A stretch of 5,667 nt of DNA, from positions 1 through 5,667 of the forward strand of contig JALWQD010000190.1 of assembly GCA_026994735.1 (NCBI GenBank). Direction: 5' to 3'. Both the position numbers and the translations under genes were made by a program. Below the pieces are notes generated by a model that was given only the letters and a program-made list of their open reading frames with translations, was not told the DNA's origin and did no database searches. Position 1 is the stretch's first letter, and each line of letters starts with the position of its first letter. Of this stretch, positions 1-5,359 are shown piece after piece. The DNA is from Gammaproteobacteria bacterium (lineage in GTDB: Bacteria; Pseudomonadota; Gammaproteobacteria; SZUA-140).

Positions 1-63
1 TTGGCGTGCTCGGATCGGTTGGCAAAGGTTGATGAGGGCGCTTTTTCTCGGGATCGCAAGTGA
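1..63 (+). CDS. Possible 3' end of an upstream gene (partial)
   Basis: The first reading frame is open from the window edge to a TGA at 61-63, giving a 20-residue tail that ends in SRDRK. Base composition supports a gene end here: positions 1-60 are about 58 % G+C, like the genes in this window, and composition falls to about 30 % directly after the stop. The tail is too short to assign to a family. A second forward frame is also open to about position 115, and the minus strand is open too, so frame and strand are uncertain. Where pgpA follows thiL directly, the two are usually packed closely; the long gap here argues against this being thiL. Confidence 0.25.
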   Translation: MACSDRLAKVDEGAFSRDRK

Positions 64-306
64 TCACAGATTAATACCAAGCAATACTTGTGCCATGTTT
101 TATAAGTTATTGTAGTAAAGTGTTTTTTATTGGTTTTTCGTGATTTTGTCTTGGCCTTTTGGCTTTGTTTGGTGAAAGCGTAAAGTTTTTTATACACTTC
201 TCTTGATGGTTAGCGGTGTATGAGCATTTATTTTATAGATATTAATGCGTTAGAGACTGGTTTTTGTTTTTCAGGACGGTCTTTGACGATTGCCAGCACT
301 GTTTAT

Positions 307-319
307 TAACTGATTGATT
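307..319 (-). promoter_or_regulatory. Candidate IHF-binding site
   Basis: The sequence TAACTGATTGATT fits the reverse complement of the E. coli IHF consensus WATCAANNNNTTR at every fixed position. It lies inside the AT-rich block, about 27 bp upstream of a TATACT box. In DNA this AT-rich a chance match is quite possible, so this is only a candidate. IHF bends DNA and often assists promoters or recombination. Confidence 0.3.
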
Positions 320-598
320 ATTAAAGAACAAAAAACCATTCTCTTTATACTGTTAAATTTTCATATCAACTGTGAAATGTCGTTTGATCACCTGTTGATT
401 TTATTAACTTTATGATAGATATGTAAAAATATTCTCATTTTTATCGTTGCTGCTCGCTGAGCGCTGATATTCCCTGAATGTTGATAAAAAGGGGCGTCGT
501 TTGTGCGTCAGCAAGGGTCAGGGTTCATAATGTCTTTGCGGTCGGATTGCCGGGGCTGGCGCGAGAGGGTGGGGATGTTTCGATGTTTGCAGGGAAAT

Positions 599-604
599 GG
601 GGGA
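599..604 (+). promoter_or_regulatory. Ribosome binding site favouring the second pgpA ATG
   Basis: GGGGGA lies 4 nt before the ATG at 609. The alternative in-frame ATG at 597 has AGGGA only 1-2 nt away, too close for normal initiation. The frame is open further upstream to a TAA at 528-530 but contains no earlier start codon, so the choice is between 597 and 609. I prefer 609. Confidence 0.45.
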
Positions 605-608
605 CGAC

Positions 609-1112
609 ATGAGTCGTAATCAACTGGATGCTGCTACGTGCAAGCGTATATTGCGTGATCCACGCTATTTACTGGCCTTCGGCCTCGGCAGTGGTCTGTC
701 ACCCTGGGCGCCGGGAACGATGGGGACGCTGTTTGCCTTGCCCTTGTTCTGGTGGTTATCCGGGCTGTCGCTATTACTTTATATAGCCGTGGTGGTATTG
801 CTGTTTGTTGTCGGGGTCTGGCTCTGTCAGGTGACAGCATCAGGCCTGGCTGTGCATGACCATCCAGGAATTGTTTGGGATGAAGTGGTTGGTTATTTGG
901 TGACCATGATTGCTTTGCCGGCGAATGGCTACTGGATGTTGGCCGGCTTTGTCCTCTTTCGGTTCTTCGATATTCTTAAACCCTGGCCGATTCATGTTAT
1001 TTTGACCAAATCAAAAAGTGCAATCGGCATTATGTTTGATGATGTTCTGGCCGGGCTCTTTGCCGCTGTTCTGTTGCAGCTGGCCCGGGTTGGCTTTGAC
1101 GGCTGCTGTTGA
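609..1112 (+). CDS. pgpA: Phosphatidylglycerophosphatase A (PgpA)
   Basis: PgpA is an inner-membrane phosphatase that converts phosphatidylglycerophosphate to phosphatidylglycerol, the last step of this phospholipid branch. The 167-residue product (171 from the ATG at 597) is close to the roughly 170 residues of E. coli PgpA. It shows the family blocks in order: GLGSGLSPWAPGTMG (about 25-39), HDHPGIVWDEVVG (83-95), FRFFDILKPWP (117-127) and GIMFDDVLAG (140-149). The acidic WDE and FDD residues are probable metal or catalytic positions. Hydrophobic stretches near 41-73, 96-118 and 146-160 fit membrane segments. The gene stands alone on the plus strand after a long AT-rich gap, rather than directly behind thiL as in many proteobacteria. 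It ends 28 nt from the end of the convergent amidotransferase gene, with no clear terminator between. The family assignment is firm; only the start is uncertain. Confidence 0.95.
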   Translation: MSRNQLDAATCKRILRDPRYLLAFGLGSGLSPWAPGTMGTLFALPLFWWLSGLSLLLYIAVVVLLFVVGVWLCQVTASGLAVHDHPGIVWDEVVGYLVTMIALPANGYWMLAGFVLFRFFDILKPWPIHVILTKSKSAIGIMFDDVLAGLFAAVLLQLARVGFDGCC

Positions 1113-1140
1113 GAGCAGGATGCTGGATGCGTGTGCTGTC

Positions 1141-1845
1141 TCAGGTTTGTGTGACTCTTTCCAGCCAATGGTGATAGAGGTGGTCGGCCACCTTTTGTAG
1201 CTGGCGAAGTCGTTGATCAAGGTCGCTGAGAATTTCGGCTGCTGATTGCACGGTTTGACTGTGGTGGTTAGCCAGATGAGCGTGGTGGACGCTGAGCCAG
1301 TCATCGATCAATGATGTCGTCATTTCGACATGGCATTGCAGGGCCAGTGTGTTGCCGCGGGCAAAGCCTTGCAAGGGGCAGTGCTCATTCGCGAACAAGG
1401 CAGTTGCGCCCGTGGGCAGAGTGAAACGCTCGCCATGCCAGTGGAAAGCTGTGAAATGCTCTGGCAGGTCTGTTGTCCATGGGCTTTCCTTTGTCAGGCA
1501 CCGGATGTCATGCCAGCCAATTTCTTCGACCGCATTGGCAACCACCTGGCCACCCAGCGCTAGACTGATCAATTGCCCGCCAAGACAGTGTCCGAGCAGG
1601 GGTAAGTTGAGTTCATCGGCCTGACGGATGAGAGCGATTTCTGCTGCTATCCAGGGTAGTTTGTCATTGGCGCTCATCGGCCCCCCCATCATCACCAGGG
1701 CAGAAAAGTCGCGGCAGTCGCGCACAAGGGTATCATCCTTGTCGACAGCAATCAGTTGCCAGGGGATACCGCGAGCGCGTAAAAATTGGCCCAGATAACC
1801 AGGGCCTTCGTAATCGATGTGGCGGATGATGGCGATGGGTTTCAT
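1141..1845 (-). CDS. Class I glutamine amidotransferase-like protein
   Basis: This is a stand-alone class I (triad) glutamine amidotransferase domain of the GuaA-N-like family. In glutamine-using members, the domain hydrolyses glutamine and passes ammonia to a partner. Counting from the ATG at 1845 (234 residues), the nucleophile elbow GHCLGGQLIS places Cys at 87, and CHVEMT places the triad His at 172 and Glu at 174. An oxyanion-type GGPMSAND lies near 54-61 and a WHGER near 136-140. All three catalytic residues are present. The roughly 55 residues after the triad are polar and helix-like, with several His, and I do not recognise them. No synthase partner is encoded in the window, so the substrate is unknown; related stand-alone proteins include gamma-glutamyl hydrolases acting on small peptides. 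An upstream in-frame GTG at 1857 would add four residues. I prefer the ATG, which has GAGA 6-7 nt before it and fits a typical MKPIAIIRH start. It lies 152 nt downstream of the DUF2064 gene on the same strand. Confidence 0.88.
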   Translation of the reverse strand: MKPIAIIRHIDYEGPGYLGQFLRARGIPWQLIAVDKDDTLVRDCRDFSALVMMGGPMSANDKLPWIAAEIALIRQADELNLPLLGHCLGGQLISLALGGQVVANAVEEIGWHDIRCLTKESPWTTDLPEHFTAFHWHGERFTLPTGATALFANEHCPLQGFARGNTLALQCHVEMTTSLIDDWLSVHHAHLANHHSQTVQSAAEILSDLDQRLRQLQKVADHLYHHWLERVTQT

Positions 1846-1997
1846 AGTGATTCTCACGGTTTTGATATCTTAATGGCTCGTTTGCCAGAGGCCAAAATCT
1901 GGCTGATCTTGCATGGCGTCAGCTGGCGCTTTCTTCTCCTGCTCATTTCGAGGATGCCGATGGTTCGGGCGCAGGGAAACAGGGGGCTCGTCCCGTT

Positions 1998-2678
1998 CTA
2001 GTTGCTCTGCCGTAAAGGCGGTAGTTGCAGTTGTTGATAAATATCTGCCCGCGTTGTCGCCAGTCTGGTTAGATCGGCTGGATGGTCGATATCCCAGCGA
2101 TGGTCGAGAGCTTGCCAGCGCAGGCCGGTTTGGGCCAGTCGCTGGCGCGTTTGCCGGTAGACCTGCGCGCTGCCCCAGTCAATCTGTCTGAACAGTTTGC
2201 CGGCTGGTCGGCTGAGGCCGATGAGGACGTAGCCACCGTCATCGGCCGGGCCGATGACGGCATCGTTGCTATTCTCGAGTGCTGCTTCGGCCGCGAGGAG
2301 GTAATCGGCATCAATGACGGGGCTGTCGGTGCCGATGAGGATGACCCGGCTTAATGATTGCAAGCCCTGTACCAGTGCATGGTGCATCCGTTCGCCGAGG
2401 TCACATCCTTGCTGGTCTTGTAAGGCGACGGAAAACTGACGTTGACAGGCAATGAAAAAGGGCTGTTGGCTATTGGGTGCGCAGGCAAGAAGGGTGTTAT
2501 GCGGGCAAAGTTGGCAGGCGGTGGTCAGAGCCCGTCGTGTCAAGGCTGCCTGGCAGGTTGCCGCACCCTCGGCTCCGAGGGCCGGGATCAGGCGTGTTTT
2601 TGCCTTGCCGGCGACAGGGGCGCGGGCGAAGATGATCAGGCCCGTATCTTGTTTGAGTTGCTTAGTCATGGTGGTCAT
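1998..2678 (-). CDS. DUF2064 / TIGR04282 transferase, arsenosugar or rSAM/selenodomain-associated type
   Basis: This is a GT-A-like (nucleotidyltransferase-fold) protein of the DUF2064 family, called transferase 1 of rSAM/selenodomain systems and lately an arsenosugar-biosynthesis glycosyltransferase. The biochemical reaction is not established from sequence. Motifs from the first Met are FARAPVAGKAKTRL (17-30, the nucleotide-binding loop), CDLGERM (92-98), GTDSP (116-120, DxD-like metal site), GPADDGGYVLIGL (143-155) and WDIDHPADL (195-203). The 226-residue length is normal for the family, so the protein is complete. It overlaps the upstream glycosyltransferase by 17 nt, or by 8 nt if the Met at 2669 (ATGACTAA overlap) is used. 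Neither start has a clear Shine-Dalgarno sequence, which suggests translational coupling. I expect it to act on the same substrate pathway as that neighbour. No arsM or radical SAM partner is in the window, so an arsenic role is not shown. Confidence 0.9.
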   Translation of the reverse strand: MTTMTKQLKQDTGLIIFARAPVAGKAKTRLIPALGAEGAATCQAALTRRALTTACQLCPHNTLLACAPNSQQPFFIACQRQFSVALQDQQGCDLGERMHHALVQGLQSLSRVILIGTDSPVIDADYLLAAEAALENSNDAVIGPADDGGYVLIGLSRPAGKLFRQIDWGSAQVYRQTRQRLAQTGLRWQALDHRWDIDHPADLTRLATTRADIYQQLQLPPLRQSN

Positions 2679-3354
2679 AGCGTTTGGCCAGTTGTGCTGG
2701 CTTTGCTCCGAAGAAATAGGCGAGTCGTAAGTGCCACATCAGGAGTATCGTTTTCAGAATGCCGTTGTTTTCCCAGCGTCGACTTGATGTGACGACGCTA
2801 AGGTGCAGACAGGCTGGTCGGCTGATGCGTTTGAGGCGGCGACTGAGGGCAATATCTTCCATCAGGGCAATGTCCGGAAAGCCATCGACAAGGGTGAATG
2901 TACGGCGCTCGACAAAGATGCCCTGATCGCCGGTAGCAATGCCGCTCAGGCGTGAGCGCAGGTTCATCATCGTTGCGATCAGCCGCAGTGCGCGGTGATC
3001 GCCGCTGAGGCGGACGTTAAAGCGGCCCCAAGCGTATTTGCTGTTGTTATCAAGGGCATTGATGATGGCCTTGTCAGCAGATTGCGGCAGCAGGGTGTCG
3101 GCATGCAGAAAGAGCAGGAAGTCGCCCTTGGCGACAGCGGCGCCGTGGTTCATTTGTCGTGCCCGTCCCGCCGTGCTCTGCAGGCAGTGGTCGGCGAGGC
3201 CATCTGCCTGCGCCAGTGTGTCATCGCCACTGCCGCCATCGACGATAATGATTTCGTGACCTGCTTTTCGCAGATGCTGAAGCGAGCGCAGGCAGGAAGA
3301 GATGCGGATGCCTTCATTGAGAGTGGGTATGATAATGCTGAGACGGCAGGTCAT
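2662..3354 (-). CDS. Family 2 glycosyltransferase, TIGR04283 type
   Basis: This cytosolic GT-A glycosyltransferase of 230 residues belongs to the TIGR04283 group (transferase 2, rSAM/selenodomain-associated; also named arsenosugar-biosynthesis glycosyltransferase). It probably transfers a sugar from a nucleotide-sugar to a small acceptor, but donor and acceptor are unknown. Motifs are IIIPTLNE (7-14), IIIVDGGSGD (35-44), the group-typical GRARQMN (63-69), FLLFLHADTLLP (79-90, with HAD in the DxD metal position), TGDQGIFV (141-148), LMEDIALSRRL (164-174, acidic catalytic region) and TSSRRWE (189-195). The C-terminal part, near 198-216, is hydrophobic and may touch the membrane. The start is well supported: GGAG at 3368-3365 lies about 10 nt upstream, and family members start a few residues before SIIIPTLNE. 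It is the first gene of the minus-strand cluster and is divergent from bipA. Confidence 0.92.
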   Translation of the reverse strand: MTCRLSIIIPTLNEGIRISSCLRSLQHLRKAGHEIIIVDGGSGDDTLAQADGLADHCLQSTAGRARQMNHGAAVAKGDFLLFLHADTLLPQSADKAIINALDNNSKYAWGRFNVRLSGDHRALRLIATMMNLRSRLSGIATGDQGIFVERRTFTLVDGFPDIALMEDIALSRRLKRISRPACLHLSVVTSSRRWENNGILKTILLMWHLRLAYFFGAKPAQLAKRYDHHD

Positions 3355-3420
3355 GCGTGGCGATCTCCAGGCAATAATGCCGTCGGGTTATTTGTGCTGG
3401 TGGTGCAAGAATATTTATGT

Positions 3421-3454
3421 TTGATGAAAATAAACATCGATAATAGCGTATAAT
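3421..3454 (+). promoter_or_regulatory. Candidate sigma-70 promoter of bipA
   Basis: A perfect TATAAT at 3449-3454 lies 35 nt before the bipA ATG and would place the transcript start near 3461. The best -35-like hexamer, TTGATG at 3421-3426, is 22 bp away, longer than the ideal 17. The promoter may therefore be weak at -35 or helped by a factor. A second box, GATAAT (3439-3444), lies just upstream. The minus-strand cluster must also start in this 134-nt region; its own weak candidate is a minus-strand CATAAA at 3419-3414 with TTATCG at 3443-3438. Confidence 0.5.
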
Positions 3455-3488
3455 GGTTGGTTTTACCTGAATCGGATACTTGAAGAGC

Positions 3489-5309
3489 ATGATCGAGAAA
3501 TTACGTAATATCGCCATTATCGCCCACGTTGATCACGGCAAGACAACATTGGTTGACCAGTTGCTGCGTCAGTCGGGAACCTTTGCCGCACATCAGCAGC
3601 TGACCGAGCGAGTCATGGACTCCAATGACCTTGAGCGTGAAAGGGGTATTACCATTCTGTCTAAGAATACGGCTATTACCTGGCAGGATTATCGCATCAA
3701 TATCGTTGATACCCCTGGGCATGCCGATTTTGGTGGCGAAGTTGAGCGTGTGTTATCAATGGTTGATTCTGTGTTGTTGCTCGTCGATGCGGTTGAAGGA
3801 CCGATGCCGCAAACCCGTTTTGTGACCCAGAAAGCCTTGGCGCAGGGGCTTTGTCCAATCGTTGTTATCAATAAGGTGGATCGCCCCGGTGCACGTCCTG
3901 ACTGGGTGCTTGATCAAACCTTCGATTTGTTTGATAACCTCGGCGCAACCGACGAGCAACTTGATTTTACCGTCGTCTACGCTTCTGCATTGAATGGCTA
4001 TGCCGGCATTGATTCGGATGTTCGCGAGGGCAATATGGACCCTCTTTTTGCCACCATCGTTGAACATGTGCCTGCCCCTGATGTCGATGTCGATGCACCG
4101 CTGCAGTTGCAAGTCAGTAGCCTCGATTACAACAGTTATGTTGGCGTGATCGGTATTGCCCGTGTTAATCGCGGGACCCTGCGCAGCAATACAGCGGTGA
4201 AGATTGTTAATACCGAAGGTGTTGAGCGCAGTGCCCGGGTGCTGCAGATATTTTCTTTCAATGGTCTCGAGCGTGTTGAAATGGACGAGGCCCAGGCCGG
4301 CGATATTATCGCATTTACCGGTGCCAGCGAACTGAATATTTCGGACACTGTGTGTGATCCGCAACATGTCGAAGCGATGACGCCATTGAGTGTCGATGAG
4401 CCGACAGTGAGTATGACCATTCAGGTCAATAACTCACCTTTTTCCGGCCGTGAAGGCAAGTTCGTTACCTCGCGCCAGATCAATGAGCGTTTGCAGCGTG
4501 AGTTGCTGCATAACGTTGCCTTGCGTGTCAGTGCGACGGATGACCCGGACAAATTCAAGGTTTCCGGCCGCGGTGAGCTGCATCTGTCGATCCTGATCGA
4601 AAACATGCGCCGGGAAGGCTATGAAATGGGTGTTTCACGTCCTGAGGTTATTTTTCTCGAGGTTGACGGTGAGCGCCAGGAGCCTTTCGAACGTTTGACC
4701 GTTGATGTCGAGGATAGTCACCAGGGCGGGGTTATGGAGCGCCTCGGTCAGCGCGGTGGCGAACTCAGTGATATGTTGCCGGATGGCCATGGTCGAACGG
4801 TACTGCATTACATCATTCCTGCACGTGGTTTGATCGGTTTTCGGACCGAATTTATGACCGCAACCCAGGGCACGGGTTTGATCTACAGCAGTTTTGATCA
4901 TTATGGCCCGGTCAAGCGTGGCCAGTATGGTACGCGAGGTAATGGTGTGTTGATTGCCAATGGTGTTGGCAAGGTGCTCGGATACGCTCTCTTTACATTG
5001 CAGGAACGTGGGCGTTTGTTTGTCTCACCGGGTGAGGAGGTTTACGAAGGCATGATTATTGGTATTCACAGCCGCAATAATGATCTCGTTGTTAATCCCC
5101 TCAAGGCCAAGCAATTGACCAATGTGCGCGCCTCCGGTACCGATGAAAATATCGTCCTGACGCCGCCCATCACGATGACCCTCGAACAGGCCCTGGAATT
5201 TGTTGATGATGACGAGCTGGTCGAAATCACACCAAAGAGCATTCGCATTCGCAAGCGTTTTTTGCTTGAACATGAACGTAAGCGGGCAGCACGTTCTGCG
5301 GTTGTTTGA
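3489..5309 (+). CDS. bipA: Ribosome-associated translational GTPase BipA/TypA
   Basis: BipA is a translation-factor GTPase related to EF-G and LepA. It binds the 70S ribosome, assists 50S subunit assembly and is needed at low temperature or under stress. The 606-residue product matches the family length (607 in E. coli). The G domain shows G1 AHVDHGKTT (12-20), switch region RERGITI (50-56), G3 DTPGH (74-78), G4 NKVD (128-131) and G5 SAL (166-168). Domain II follows near 200-290 and an EF-G-III-like domain near 305-385, containing SGRGELHLSIL. The BipA-specific C-terminal domain contains ARGLIGFRTEF (445-455), NGVLIANG (485-492) and KQLTNVRASGTDE (541-553). An in-frame TTG at 3480 would add three residues, but homologues begin exactly at MIEKLRNIAIIAHVDHG, so the ATG at 3489 is chosen. 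Its Shine-Dalgarno is poor: GAAGAG sits only 1 nt away. No terminator follows, and the next gene starts 50 nt on. Confidence 0.98.
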   Translation: MIEKLRNIAIIAHVDHGKTTLVDQLLRQSGTFAAHQQLTERVMDSNDLERERGITILSKNTAITWQDYRINIVDTPGHADFGGEVERVLSMVDSVLLLVDAVEGPMPQTRFVTQKALAQGLCPIVVINKVDRPGARPDWVLDQTFDLFDNLGATDEQLDFTVVYASALNGYAGIDSDVREGNMDPLFATIVEHVPAPDVDVDAPLQLQVSSLDYNSYVGVIGIARVNRGTLRSNTAVKIVNTEGVERSARVLQIFSFNGLERVEMDEAQAGDIIAFTGASELNISDTVCDPQHVEAMTPLSVDEPTVSMTIQVNNSPFSGREGKFVTSRQINERLQRELLHNVALRVSATDDPDKFKVSGRGELHLSILIENMRREGYEMGVSRPEVIFLEVDGERQEPFERLTVDVEDSHQGGVMERLGQRGGELSDMLPDGHGRTVLHYIIPARGLIGFRTEFMTATQGTGLIYSSFDHYGPVKRGQYGTRGNGVLIANGVGKVLGYALFTLQERGRLFVSPGEEVYEGMIIGIHSRNNDLVVNPLKAKQLTNVRASGTDENIVLTPPITMTLEQALEFVDDDELVEITPKSIRIRKRFLLEHERKRAARSAVV

Positions 5310-5334
5310 AGCTAAACAATCGTGATGAAGAGTA

Positions 5335-5347
5335 GTGAAATTTTCAC
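5335..5347. repeat. Short dyad GTGAAA-T-TTTCAC before the HAD gene
   Basis: Perfect 6-bp arms surround a single central T, directly touching the GGGAGGA ribosome binding site of the next gene. As RNA it could only form a weak stem of about 4 bp with a 5-nt loop; as DNA it could be half of an operator. It is not a terminator: the stem is short and AT-rich and no T run follows. Function is not shown. Confidence 0.4.
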
Positions 5348-5354
5348 GGGAGGA
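5348..5354 (+). promoter_or_regulatory. Strong ribosome binding site selecting a GTG start
   Basis: GGGAGGA is followed by a 5-nt spacer and then GTG at 5360. This fixes the start of the HAD gene at GTG rather than at the TTG two codons later. It is the best Shine-Dalgarno match in the window. Confidence 0.8.
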
Positions 5355-5359
5355 AGCCG

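Larger units (their letters stand above)
64..608. other. Long AT-rich non-coding region upstream of pgpA
   Basis: This stretch of about 545 bases has no plausible gene on either strand. Counted by hand, positions 61-480 are about 32 % G+C, while 481-600 return to about 55 %. Visible elements are three copies of TTATTAA (303-309, 318-324, 401-407), a perfect -10-like TATACT at 346-351 without a good -35 partner, a CATAAT at 526-531 with a weak TTGTGC 19 bp upstream, an IHF-type motif (307-319), and T runs at 123-128 and 186-191 without a strong stem in front. It probably holds the pgpA promoter and perhaps other regulatory sites. I see no tRNA-like structure. An unrecognised small RNA cannot be excluded. 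Confidence 0.75.

Noticed and set aside
150..180. Sigma-54 type promoter (GG-N10-GC) in the TTGGCC...GGCTTT stretch
   Set aside because: The GG and GC pairs are not at the required spacing on inspection.
162..191. Possible Rho-independent terminator (GCTTT/AAAGC stem then T6)
   Set aside because: The stem is only 5 bp, mostly A-T pairs with an 8-nt loop, and is separated from the T run by 6 nt; too weak to call.
64..596. CRISPR, tRNA or insertion sequence in the AT-rich block
   Set aside because: No regularly spaced repeats, no cloverleaf, and no terminal inverted repeats or transposase fragments were seen.
1330..1624. Two overlapping plus-strand open frames inside the amidotransferase gene
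   Set aside because: They are antisense to the catalytic Cys region; composition and lack of motifs mark them as shadows.
1786..2001. 71-codon plus-strand frame spanning the amidotransferase start and the gap
   Set aside because: No ribosome binding site or motif; its first part is antisense to the conserved MKPIAIIRH start, and its hydrophobic stretch is short.
2995..3453. 152-codon plus-strand open frame across the glycosyltransferase start and the bipA promoter
   Set aside because: It is antisense to the conserved N-terminal motifs of the glycosyltransferase and runs over the TATAAT box; the protein shows no family features.
3756..4367. 203-codon minus-strand open frame inside bipA
   Set aside because: It lies fully antisense to a strongly conserved gene, has no ribosome binding site that I can see and no recognisable motif; it is a by-product of bipA codon use.
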